A DNA stretch of 13,002 nt from an uncultured Collinsella sp. (lineage in GTDB: Bacteria > Actinomycetota > Coriobacteriia > Coriobacteriales > Coriobacteriaceae): positions 1-13,002 of the forward strand of contig UQKV01000053.1 of the NCBI GenBank assembly GCA_900541665.1, written 5' to 3'. Of the stretch, positions 1 to 6,636 are shown piece by piece. Positions within the stretch are counted from its first letter, which is position 1; each line of letters starts with the position of its first letter. The notes under the pieces are model-generated. The model worked only from the letters and a program-made list of their open reading frames with translations, made no database searches and was not told where the DNA came from. The translations under genes were made by a program, and so were the position numbers.

Positions 1-503
1 GGGCGGAAGGGTTTTCCGCCGTCGACGTAGAACTTGTTGAAAAATTCCAAGCACTGCAATCTCAGATCGTGCACGTAGCAGCCGAGGAGATTGAGTCCGA
101 AGTTCATCGCGTTGCCGAGCATCGAGATGATGATGAACGCGATCACGTTCCCCGGCATCGCCGCGAGCATGTTGAACACCTGCGCGATCACGCTGCCCGC
201 GAGCATCAGGGCCATCAGTCGCGTGTAGGACAAAATGTCGCCGAAGTAGCCTGTCACGTGGTTATAGAGTGAGCCGAACACGCCCGTGAGCTTGCCCCAG
301 CCTTTGCCCTGCACGATGGGGCCGAGCAGCACCAGCGCGCATCCGACATACAGCACCGCCGCACCCTTGCCGAGCGCCAAAAGCGCGATGCCGATAAACA
401 CGATCCACCACGTGATCTCCTCGAAAAAGGCGTCGAGGAACTTTTTCCGCTTGCACTTTTCGATCAAACTGATGGCCATGCCGGTGACGATCTGCACCAT
501 GCC
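1..503 (-). other. V/A-type ATPase subunit I (a-subunit) C-terminal membrane segment inside the clpB frame
   Basis: Residues from about 770 onward of the frame starting at 2810 resemble the C-terminal membrane half of V/A-type ATPase subunit I (NtpI/AtpI), the stator subunit that forms the ion channel next to the c-ring. Seen: hydrophobic stretches at about 799-815, 819-836, 860-882 and 888-909; the motif LSYTRLMALMLAG with Arg864; and HDLRLQCLEFFNKFY with Arg917 followed by DGGKPFR. Both arginines sit in the two motifs that hold the essential arginines of eukaryotic a-subunits. The family normally ends shortly after GGKPF, so only a few residues lie beyond the window. The N-terminal two thirds of the subunit, including its cytoplasmic arm, are absent. 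Confidence 0.85.
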
Positions 504-2810
504 GAGCGGATGGAACACCACGATATCGTCGATACGGTTGAGGAACTCGGGGCGGAAGGTCTGAGCCATGGCCGCGTCGACCTGATGGCGCATCCCCTCC
601 TCGTCCTTGCCGGAAAGCTCGGCGATAGCCTTGGAGCCCACGTTGGACGTCATGATGATAATCGTGTTCTTGAAGGACACCTGGCGACCCTGGCCATCGG
701 TCAGACGGCCGTCGTCGAGCACCTGCAGCAGCACGTTGAAGACATCCGGATGGGCCTTCTCCATCTCGTCGAGCAAAATCACTGAGTACGGACGACGGCG
801 CACGGCCTCGGTGAGCTGGCCGCCCTCGTCGTAACCCACGTATCCCGGGGGCGCACCGATCAGACGTTGGACGCTGAACTTCTCCATGTACTCGGACATG
901 TCGATACGCACGAGCGCGCGCTCGTCATCGAACAGGTACTCGGCAAGCGCCTTGGCGAGCTCTGTCTTGCCCACGCCGGTGGGACCCAGGAAGAAGAAGC
1001 TGCCGATGGGCTTGTCCGGATCGGAGAGGCCCGCACGGCTGCGGCGCACGGCCGCGGCCACAGCGGAGACCGCCTCATCCTGACCGATGACGCGCTTATG
1101 CAGCTCGCCCTCCAAGCCCTTCAGCTTGTCGAGCTCGCCCTGCATCATCTTGGACACGGGCACGCCGGTCCAGGCGCTCACGACCTCGGCGATCTCATCG
1201 GAGGTCACCTGTTCGTTGAGGCCCTCGCCGTCCTGCTGCTTTTGCGCCTGAAGCGCGGCCTCGGAATCCTGAATCTGCTGCTGCAGACCCGGAATCACGG
1301 AGTAGCGCAGCTCGGACGCACGGCCCAGGTCGCCGTTGCGCGTCGCGCGCTCCTCTTCGCTCTTGGCCTCGTCGAGCTGTCCTTTGAGCTCCTGCACGTG
1401 GTCGATGGCGTTCTTTTGGTTGAGCCAGCCGGCCTTTTGCACGTTGAGCTTTTCCTGAACCTCGGCAATCTCCTGGCGCAAGGCCTCCAGACGCTCCTTG
1501 GAGGCGTCGTCGGTCTCCTTCATGAGTGCCTGCTCCTCGATCTGCAGCTGGGTGAGCTGACGCGTGGTGGCATCGATCTCGACCGGCATGCTGTCGAGCT
1601 CCATGCGCAGGCGGCTTGCGGCCTCATCGACCAGGTCGATGGCCTTGTCGGGCAGGAAGCGGTCGGCGATGTAGCGATCGGAGAGGTCGGCAGCTGCCAC
1701 GAGCGCGCTATCGGTGATATGCACGCCGTGGAAGATCTCGTACTTCTCCTTGAGGCCACGCAGAATCGAGATGGTGTCCTCGACGGTAGGCTCGCTGACC
1801 ATCACGGTCTGGAAACGACGCGCGAGCGCCGCATCCTTCTCGATGTACTTGCGGTATTCGTCGAGCGTAGTCGCGCCGATTGCGTGCAAGTCGCCGCGGG
1901 CAAGCGCCGGCTTGAGGATGTTGCCGGCATCCATGGAGCCCTCGGTGGCGCCCGCGCCCACAATGGTGTGGAGCTCATCGATGAACAGGATGACCTTGCC
2001 CTCGGACTTCTGTACCTCCTTGAGCACGGCCTTCAAGCGGTCCTCGAACTCGCCGCGGTACTTGGCGCCGGCGACCAGCGCGCTCATGTCGAGCTCGATG
2101 AGGTCACGGTCGCGCAGCGTGCTCGGCACGTCGCCGGCCACGATACGCTGGGCGATGCCCTCGACGATGGCCGTCTTGCCGACGCCCGGCTCGCCAATGA
2201 GCACGGGGTTGTTCTTGGTGCGGCGGGACAGGACCTGGATGGTACGACGGATCTCGTCGGTACGGCCGATGACAGGGTCGAGCTTGCCGGCGCGGGCCAG
2301 GTCGCAGATGTTGCGACCGTACTGCTCCAACGCCTCAAACTGGGTCTTGTCCTCGGCAGACGTCACGCGATCATCGCCACGCAGCTCCTCGTAAACCTGC
2401 TCGATGCGCTCCTTGGTGACGCCGGCGTCGCGCAGCACGCGGCCCGCCTCGCCCTTGTCCTCGGCAAGCGCCATCAGCAGGTGCTCGGTCACCACAAAGC
2501 TGTCGCCCATCTTGGTGGCCTTCTTTTCGGCCTTCTCGATGACGCGGACGAGCTCATTGGAAAGACCCATCTGCTGACCCTCGCCCGAAACCTTGGGCGC
2601 GTGGTCGATGGCATCCTGCGTGGAGCGTGCGAGCTGAGCCGGGTCGGCACCGATGCGCTCGATAATCACAGAGATATTGCGCTCACCGGCACCGAGCAGG
2701 GCAGACAGCAGGTGAATCGGCTCCACCGCGCCGGCCTGCGCGTCGGCAGCCGTGCTCATGGCGGTCTGCAACGCCTCGCGCGACGTCATTGCTAGCTTAT
2801 CGATTCTCAT
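1..2810 (-). CDS. clpB: ClpB disaggregase fused in frame to V-type ATPase subunit I C-terminus (3' end beyond window)
   Basis: Residues 1 to about 770 are ClpB, the hexameric AAA+ disaggregase that threads aggregated proteins together with DnaK. Seen: Clp N-domain (about 1-145), D1 with Walker A GEPGVGKT (Lys212) and Walker B FIDELH (Glu279), a coiled-coil middle domain (about 410-525), and D2 with Walker A GPTGVGKT (Lys615), Walker B LLDEME (Glu682) and arginine finger RPEFLNRID (Arg759). Lys212 and Glu279 match the E. coli ClpB numbering exactly. After FHPLG (767-770) ClpB homology stops. The roughly 90-residue D2 small domain, including the sensor-2 GAR motif, is absent, and the frame runs on for at least 166 residues as V-ATPase subunit I. 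There is no stop before the window edge (936 codons). The start is ATG at 2808-2810, preceded by AGAGGTGA. If the sequence is correct, the product is probably not a working ClpB. Confidence 0.9.
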   Translation of the reverse strand, partial: MRIDKLAMTSREALQTAMSTAADAQAGAVEPIHLLSALLGAGERNISVIIERIGADPAQLARSTQDAIDHAPKVSGEGQQMGLSNELVRVIEKAEKKATKMGDSFVVTEHLLMALAEDKGEAGRVLRDAGVTKERIEQVYEELRGDDRVTSAEDKTQFEALEQYGRNICDLARAGKLDPVIGRTDEIRRTIQVLSRRTKNNPVLIGEPGVGKTAIVEGIAQRIVAGDVPSTLRDRDLIELDMSALVAGAKYRGEFEDRLKAVLKEVQKSEGKVILFIDELHTIVGAGATEGSMDAGNILKPALARGDLHAIGATTLDEYRKYIEKDAALARRFQTVMVSEPTVEDTISILRGLKEKYEIFHGVHITDSALVAAADLSDRYIADRFLPDKAIDLVDEAASRLRMELDSMPVEIDATTRQLTQLQIEEQALMKETDDASKERLEALRQEIAEVQEKLNVQKAGWLNQKNAIDHVQELKGQLDEAKSEEERATRNGDLGRASELRYSVIPGLQQQIQDSEAALQAQKQQDGEGLNEQVTSDEIAEVVSAWTGVPVSKMMQGELDKLKGLEGELHKRVIGQDEAVSAVAAAVRRSRAGLSDPDKPIGSFFFLGPTGVGKTELAKALAEYLFDDERALVRIDMSEYMEKFSVQRLIGAPPGYVGYDEGGQLTEAVRRRPYSVILLDEMEKAHPDVFNVLLQVLDDGRLTDGQGRQVSFKNTIIIMTSNVGSKAIAELSGKDEEGMRHQVDAAMAQTFRPEFLNRIDDIVVFHPLGMVQIVTGMAISLIEKCKRKKFLDAFFEEITWWIVFIGIALLALGKGAAVLYVGCALVLLGPIVQGKGWGKLTGVFGSLYNHVTGYFGDILSYTRLMALMLAGSVIAQVFNMLAAMPGNVIAFIIISMLGNAMNFGLNLLGCYVHDLRLQCLEFFNKFYVDGGKPFR
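491..512 (-). other. junction between ClpB-coding and V-ATPase-coding sequence
   Basis: Reading the minus strand, codons for FHPLG are the last recognisable ClpB residues, and LGMVQIVTGM already fits the subunit I family, in which an LGxxQIxxG stretch precedes the last helices. The Leu-Gly codons fit both families, so the switch point cannot be placed more closely than this interval. No stop, frameshift, insertion sequence or target duplication is visible here. The clean in-frame switch suggests recombination or mis-joining at a short identical sequence. The identification is by family pattern, not alignment. Confidence 0.7.
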
Positions 2811-2831
2811 GGAATCACCTCTCTTGGGGTG

Positions 2832-2849
2832 GCCGCCCTACGGGGCGGC
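2832..2849 (-). other. GC-rich leader hairpin in front of clpB
   Basis: GCCGCCC, a 4-nt loop, then GGGCGGC form a perfect 7-bp stem just upstream of the clpB Shine-Dalgarno sequence. There is no following T-run, so it is not an obvious terminator. Similar GC-rich stems precede dnaJ and dnaK. An effect on mRNA stability or translation is possible but unproven. Confidence 0.5.
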
Positions 2850-2892
2850 TTCACGTTGTTCGAGAAGTATTGTTGCCAGCTTTGCGCGATCT

Positions 2893-2926
2893 TATACATA
2901 AATCTAAGTCTCTATATATAAGATTT
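2893..2926 (-). promoter_or_regulatory. Predicted HspR operator and promoter region of clpB
   Basis: On the plus strand, AAATCTAAGTC (2900-2910), five bases, then ATATAAGATTT (2916-2926). The two 11-bp arms are identical to those in front of dnaK; only the 5-bp core differs. The outer six bases of the arms are exact inverted repeats (AAATCT/AGATTT). On the minus strand TGTATA (2898-2893) follows directly, also as at dnaK, and may be a -10 element. The layout recalls the HAIR operators bound by actinobacterial HspR (CTTGAGT-N7-ACTCAAG), but the bases diverge. I saw no convincing -35 box. Confidence 0.65.
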
Positions 2927-3170
2927 TCTGAGTGCTCTCATGACATGCAAACCACCACAAAGGTGCCTGTCCCCTTTGTGGTAGTCCAGAGAAGAATCAG
3001 CCCCGATTAAAAGAGGCGGTATCAAGCCCAGTCTACGTTTGGCGATCCCAAATCGAAGCCCAATAGGGCCTTTTAGCCCTCTCATTCCGGGCGGTCGCTT
3101 TCTTTTGAATATTGTCGTAAGCTGGTATCACTTATCTTAATGAATGCATGCTGTTTGCGAGGTACCCGCC
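2927..3170. other. Spacer between clpB and the orphan membrane-protein gene
   Basis: The whole gene-free stretch is 2811-3170. It holds the clpB leader and operator, the palindromic repeat copy 1 with its degenerate tail (2991-3033), and a short stem AGGGC-CTTTTA-GCCCT near 3066-3081 with no T-run. A weak promoter-like TATCTT (3133-3138) lies shortly before the orphan gene. I see no RNA gene or further coding sequence. Confidence 0.5.
2954..2982. repeat. Interspersed palindromic repeat, copy 1 (ACCACAAAGG type)
   Basis: ACCACAAAGG, a 9-nt spacer (TGCCTGTCC), then CCTTTGTGGT form a perfect 10-bp inverted repeat. A second copy lies at 4013-4055 and a half copy at 3829-3852. After copies 1 and 2, a similar stretch of about 40 bp follows (2991-3033 and 4061-4101), built on CCCCGAT, AGAGGCGG and ATCAAGC. 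The repeat is therefore composite and about 80-90 bp long. Its function is unknown. Confidence 0.75.
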
Positions 3171-3818
3171 ATGAAACGCTCCGCCTATATCGGCCTGCTC
3201 GTCTTAGCGTTTGCGATTACCGCAGTCGGCGTAGGAATTATCTATCTCGCATTTCTCCCCGCCTCTGCGACGCAGGCGGCGCTTGAGACCGTAAGCTATC
3301 CCATCGAGGTCCTCACCGATATCGTCAAACCCGATTCAATCACCGTCGATTTCGACGGTACGCCCGCAGCGCTTGGGGTCAGTAACTATCCCCGAATCGA
3401 ACTTGGAGCCACGCGCTATACCCAAGATGAGCAGCTTATCGGCAAGGCAACCAGTTTACTCAAAGGCAAGACGTTTAAGCGATGGTACGGCGCCGCAATA
3501 TATCGAGCCAAGAATGGCCAAATGGTTGGCGGGTATTATTCGACCCTTGAGCTCGATGCGGCAAACGGGAGCAAATTGTGCAACGTCTCATACGACCCCG
3601 GCTGCGTGGACAATAAAGGACCGGGGGTCTATATCTCGGATGGCGACGTAATCTACGTCATGGAAGGCGACCAGACGGCAGTCGTCGATTTTATGGATCG
3701 GTGTACCGAGGATGCCTACGAACAAACTTGCGAGCCCGATCCACAGACAGCGCGCGACAGTGGCTCAGCACGCACTTGGCTATTTGACGATGAAATAACC
3801 TGGGCCCCATCGAAATAA
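3171..3818 (+). CDS. Orphan membrane-anchored extracytoplasmic protein, 215 aa
   Basis: I do not recognise a family. The protein begins MKRSAYIGLLVLAFAIT, with a positively charged tip and a hydrophobic segment at about 6-28 that should act as an uncleaved signal anchor or signal peptide; no lipobox cysteine is visible. The rest (about 30-215) is soluble, rich in Tyr, Gly and Asp, and has four cysteines (137, 145, 178, 187) spaced as two close pairs, which could form disulfides outside the membrane. The start at 3171 is chosen because GAGG lies 8 nt upstream; an in-frame ATG at 3144 would place extra residues before the signal. It is the only plus-strand gene in this half of the window and is flanked by copies of the same repeats, which suggests an accessory insertion. 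Confidence 0.75.
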   Translation: MKRSAYIGLLVLAFAITAVGVGIIYLAFLPASATQAALETVSYPIEVLTDIVKPDSITVDFDGTPAALGVSNYPRIELGATRYTQDEQLIGKATSLLKGKTFKRWYGAAIYRAKNGQMVGGYYSTLELDAANGSKLCNVSYDPGCVDNKGPGVYISDGDVIYVMEGDQTAVVDFMDRCTEDAYEQTCEPDPQTARDSGSARTWLFDDEITWAPSK

Positions 3819-3828
3819 GGACCCGCCG

Positions 3829-3852
3829 GGCAGGCACCTTTGTGGTGGTTTC
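3829..3852 (-). repeat. Half copy of the ACCACAAAGG repeat, inverted
   Basis: The minus strand reads AAACCACCACAAAGGTGCC followed by TGCCC, matching the left half of the element at 2951-2972 apart from one base. It lies in opposite orientation, directly after the orphan membrane-protein gene, which is thus bracketed by the repeat family. Confidence 0.65.
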
Positions 3853-3869
3853 GGCTCCGATGTTCCACT

Positions 3870-3926
3870 GTCTCGATCTGTAACATCTAGTCGGCAAATA
3901 GAGCTCTATCTGTTACAAATCGAGAC
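3870..3926. repeat. Inverted repeat with TGTAACA arms, copy 1
   Basis: GTCTCGATCTGTAACA (3870-3885) and TGTTACAAATCGAGAC (3911-3926) pair at 15 of 16 positions around a 25-nt loop. There is no T-run on either side, so it does not look like a terminator. It resembles a REP- or MITE-like chromosomal palindrome. A related element follows at 3951-4007. Confidence 0.7.
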
Positions 3927-3950
3927 GAACAGAAAACACCCGAATCGTAA

Positions 3951-4007
3951 ATCTAAATCTGTAACACCAAGCCCACTTTTAGCGGCCAAGATGTTACAAG
4001 TCGAGAC
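3951..4007. repeat. Inverted repeat with TGTAACA arms, copy 2 (degenerate)
   Basis: ATCTAAATCTGTAACA (3951-3966) and TGTTACAAGTCGAGAC (3992-4007) share the perfect inner TGTAACA/TGTTACA arms, with 11 of 16 positions pairing overall. Its 57-bp size equals that of copy 1, which supports a shared origin. Confidence 0.6.
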
Positions 4008-4012
4008 AAACC

Positions 4013-4055
4013 GAGAACCGCCACAAAGGTGCTTGTCCCCTTTGTAGTGGTTCTC
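4013..4055. repeat. Interspersed palindromic repeat, copy 2 (ACCACAAAGG type)
   Basis: The left arm at 4013-4029 (GAGAACC-G-CCACAAAGG) and right arm at 4039-4055 (CCTTTGTAGTGGTTCTC) pair at 15 of 17 positions around TGCTTGTCC. It is homologous to copy 1 at 2954-2982, differing by one base in the loop, but with longer arms. Confidence 0.7.
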
Positions 4056-4090
4056 GACAAAAAGAAGCCGCCCCGATAACAGAGGCGGCA
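4056..4090 (-). terminator. Intrinsic terminator downstream of the hydratase gene
   Basis: On the minus strand GCCGCC, an 11-nt loop, and GGCGGC are followed by TTCTTTTTGT, a stem plus U-tract. It lies about 150 bp after the hydratase stop codon and would end minus-strand transcription. The matching stretch at 2991-3033 is a decayed version with a poor stem. Confidence 0.65.
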
Positions 4091-4146
4091 TCAAGCAAGT
4101 CTATTTATTAGCGTCCCTCAAGACCCAACGAGAACGCAGAAATGTA

Positions 4147-4220
4147 GCCCGGGGCTTGCCCTTTCCCGAACGCGACCCTCGCGAAGCGCGTGAGCGGGCG
4201 GGAAAGGGTAAGCCCCGGGC
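4147..4220. repeat. Long hairpin just downstream of the hydratase gene
   Basis: The arms at 4147-4168 and 4199-4220 pair at 21 of 22 positions (core GGGGCTTGCCC against GGGTAAGCCCC), with a GC-rich 30-nt loop that can itself fold (CTCGCG near 4178, CGCG near 4187). It begins 15 bp past the stop codon. No T-run follows on the minus strand, so it may be an mRNA-end-protecting structure or a chromosomal palindrome rather than a classical terminator. Confidence 0.7.
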
Positions 4221-4235
4221 GGACAATTATGTGCG

Positions 4236-6536
4236 TTACTCGGCAGCGGCCTTGAACTTGTTGTAGTTGATCAGGCAGCCAGCCTTGACGATGGCACGCT
4301 CCTCTGCCGTCATATCGGCAATGTAGAGCTCAATCTGCTCGACCGTGCCGTCGGCGCGCACCACGTAGGCGGCGATGTCCTTTAGGTCACCATCGAGCGC
4401 GGCGCGGATACCCGGCACAAAGACGTAGTCGCCCACCTCAAAGTTGGGCTCCGCCTCCATCTGGAAGGGCACCATGCCCCAGTTCATCACGTTGGAGCGA
4501 TAGCGCTTGGTGGCGTACTCGTGGACGATGTTGGCCAGGCCGCCAATCACGCGCTGGCAGCTCGCGGCCTGCTCGCGGGCAGAACCGTCACCGGGCTTCT
4601 TGGCATAGAGCATGGAGCCAAACTCGGTCGCCTTGGCATCGGCCGCGACACCCGCGCCGGCCAGCGCCTCAAACACGCCGGCAAGCTCGGCATCGAGTAC
4701 CGCCAGGTCGCCTGCAGCCTCGCCGGCCACGCGGCGCTTCTCCACGGCGTCGACCTCCTTGGAGCGGCCCACGTAGGCCGGATCGCGGCGGCTGAGCGTA
4801 AACTCGGCCAGGCCCAGCGGGTTGGAGCGGAAGGAGCTCGTCTCGCCCGAAGGAATGAGCTCGTCGGTCGTGGTGACCGGATCCATGATCTTGGAGCACA
4901 CCTTGAGCAGGATATCGTCGCCGAGCGGCTCCATCGCGGGCCACGGCTTGATGTTGGGGCCTTCGACCAGCTCGTCGGCAGGCTCCGCCTTGCCAAAGCC
5001 CCAGTACACGCGCTTTTTGTACGGCGCGTCGTCAAAGGTGTACTCGCAGGCCTCGTCCCAGGTCTCCTCGGGCAGGTCGGTCGCCGGCGTCAGGATGCCG
5101 CCGTTGGCTGCCGTCGCCGCAATGGAGCGGGCGTCCATCAGGGCCACGGCGCTCAGCTGGCCGTTGCCCGGCTTGGAACCCTCGCGATTGGGGAAGTTGC
5201 GCGTGGTGTGGCGGATCGAAAGGCCGTTGTTGGCAGGCGTGTCGCCGGCACCAAAGCACGGGCCGCAGAATGCCGTGCGCACGATTGCGCCGGCCTCCAT
5301 AAGGTCGTAGATGTAGCCGCGGCGTGTAAGCTCGAGCGCTACAGGCTGGCTCGTGGGGTAGACCGACAGCGAGAACTCGCCGCAGCCGGTGTTGGCGCCC
5401 TTAAGCACGCGGGCAGCCTGGACCACGGAGTCGTAGTTGCCGCCCGAGCAGCCGGCGATGACGCCCTGCTGCACGTGCAGCTTGCCGTCGACGATCTTGT
5501 CGAGCAGGCTAAAGTGCGTCTTACCCTCGCCGATCTTGGCGGCCTCGAGCTCGATCTCATGCAGGATGTCCTCGAGGTTCTCGTTGAGCTCGTCAATCTC
5601 AAAGCCGTTAGAAGGATGGAACGGCAGCGCGATCATGGGCTTGATGCTCGACAGGTCGACCTCGACGCAGCCGTCATAGTAGGCAACATCGGCGGGCTTG
5701 AGCTCGCGGTAGTCGTCGCCGCGGCCGTGCATGGTCAGGAACGCGCGCGTGTCCTCATCGGTGGCCCAGATGCTCGACAGGCAGGTGGTCTCGGTGGTCA
5801 TGACGTCGACGCCGTTGCGGTAGTCGGTCGTCATGCTCGCGATGCCGGGGCCCACGAACTCCATTACCTTGTTCTTGACGTAGCCCTTGGCAAAGACGGC
5901 GCGGATGATGGCGAGCGCCACATCGTGCGGGCCGACGCCGGGGCGCGGGGCGCCCGTGAGGTAGATGGCGACGACGCCGGGATAGGCAACGTCGTAGGTG
6001 CCGCGCAGCAGCTGCTTGGCCAGCTCGCCGCCGCCCTCGCCCACGGCCATGGTACCCAGGGCGCCGTAGCGGGTGTGCGAGTCGGAGCCCAGAATCATCT
6101 TGCCGCAACCGGCAAAGTTCTCACGCATAAAGGAGTGGATGACAGCGATATGCGGCGGGACGAAGATGCCGCCGTACTTCTTGGCCGCGGAAAGGCCAAA
6201 GACGTGGTCATCCTCGTTGATGGTGCCGCCCACGGCGCACAGCGAGTTATGGCAGTTGGTGAGCACGTAGGGCAGCGGGAACTGTTCCATGCCCGAGGCG
6301 CGCGCCGTCTGGATGATGCCGACAAAGGTGATGTCGTGGCTCGCCATGGCATCGAAGCGAATCTTAAGCGCCTCGGGGTCGCCGGACGTGTTGTGTGCCT
6401 GGAGGATCGAATACGCGATGGTGCCGCGCTTGGCATCCTCGGGCGTCTGCGTAATACCGCGCTCGGCAGCCTCGGCCACAGGCACAACCTCGCTGCCGTT
6501 ACGCAGGTAGATGCCGTCCTCGTACAGCTTGACCAT
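4236..6536 (-). CDS. Aconitase-family hydratase (YbhJ-like), 766 aa
   Basis: A cytosolic [4Fe-4S] hydratase of the aconitase superfamily; the physiological substrate cannot be read from the sequence. Seen: SDSHTRYGALG (151-161), the first cluster cysteine in IAGCSGGNYDS (Cys363), the other two in FCGPCFGAGD (Cys424, Cys427), the substrate-arginine region TTRNFPNREG (445-453), and a C-terminal swivel domain with YRSNVMNWGMVPFQ (679-692). The loop around Cys363 is GCSGG rather than the SCTN of standard aconitases. Together with the length, this points to the YbhJ-type hydratase branch rather than AcnA or AcnB. The start MVKLYEDG is preceded by GGGAGA at a suitable distance. The open frame extends 60 codons further upstream, but those residues cross the probable promoter and do not look like family sequence. 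It is likely transcribed alone. Confidence 0.88.
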   Translation of the reverse strand: MVKLYEDGIYLRNGSEVVPVAEAAERGITQTPEDAKRGTIAYSILQAHNTSGDPEALKIRFDAMASHDITFVGIIQTARASGMEQFPLPYVLTNCHNSLCAVGGTINEDDHVFGLSAAKKYGGIFVPPHIAVIHSFMRENFAGCGKMILGSDSHTRYGALGTMAVGEGGGELAKQLLRGTYDVAYPGVVAIYLTGAPRPGVGPHDVALAIIRAVFAKGYVKNKVMEFVGPGIASMTTDYRNGVDVMTTETTCLSSIWATDEDTRAFLTMHGRGDDYRELKPADVAYYDGCVEVDLSSIKPMIALPFHPSNGFEIDELNENLEDILHEIELEAAKIGEGKTHFSLLDKIVDGKLHVQQGVIAGCSGGNYDSVVQAARVLKGANTGCGEFSLSVYPTSQPVALELTRRGYIYDLMEAGAIVRTAFCGPCFGAGDTPANNGLSIRHTTRNFPNREGSKPGNGQLSAVALMDARSIAATAANGGILTPATDLPEETWDEACEYTFDDAPYKKRVYWGFGKAEPADELVEGPNIKPWPAMEPLGDDILLKVCSKIMDPVTTTDELIPSGETSSFRSNPLGLAEFTLSRRDPAYVGRSKEVDAVEKRRVAGEAAGDLAVLDAELAGVFEALAGAGVAADAKATEFGSMLYAKKPGDGSAREQAASCQRVIGGLANIVHEYATKRYRSNVMNWGMVPFQMEAEPNFEVGDYVFVPGIRAALDGDLKDIAAYVVRADGTVEQIELYIADMTAEERAIVKAGCLINYNKFKAAAE

Positions 6537-6585
6537 ACTGTCTCCCACTCTGCCCGAAAGGCTCGGGCGCATAGCATACATTCGT

Positions 6586-6613
6586 TCAATATCGTGCCAT
6601 AGAACGGTTGCAA
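6586..6613 (-). promoter_or_regulatory. Candidate promoter of the hydratase gene
   Basis: On the minus strand TTGCAA (6613-6608), 16 bp, then TATTGA (6591-6586). It would give a leader of roughly 45 nt. The -35 hexamer and spacing are the same as at the ferredoxin promoter. Confidence 0.4.
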
Positions 6614-6636
6614 GTGGGTTACGAATCTGCACGTTC

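Noticed and set aside
867..2795. Long plus-strand open frame of 642 codons opposite clpB
   Set aside because: It is antisense to clear ClpB coding sequence, is full of Leu, His, Val and Gly runs typical of high-GC mirror frames, and shows no domain or ribosome-binding site.
3144..3170. Upstream start for the orphan membrane protein
   Set aside because: ATG at 3144 lacks a clear ribosome-binding site and would add residues before a typical signal sequence; the start at 3171 has GAGG 8 nt upstream.
4521..6602. Long plus-strand open frame of 693 codons opposite the hydratase
   Set aside because: Mirror frame of a gene with complete aconitase motifs; low-complexity Ala, Val, Gly, His composition.
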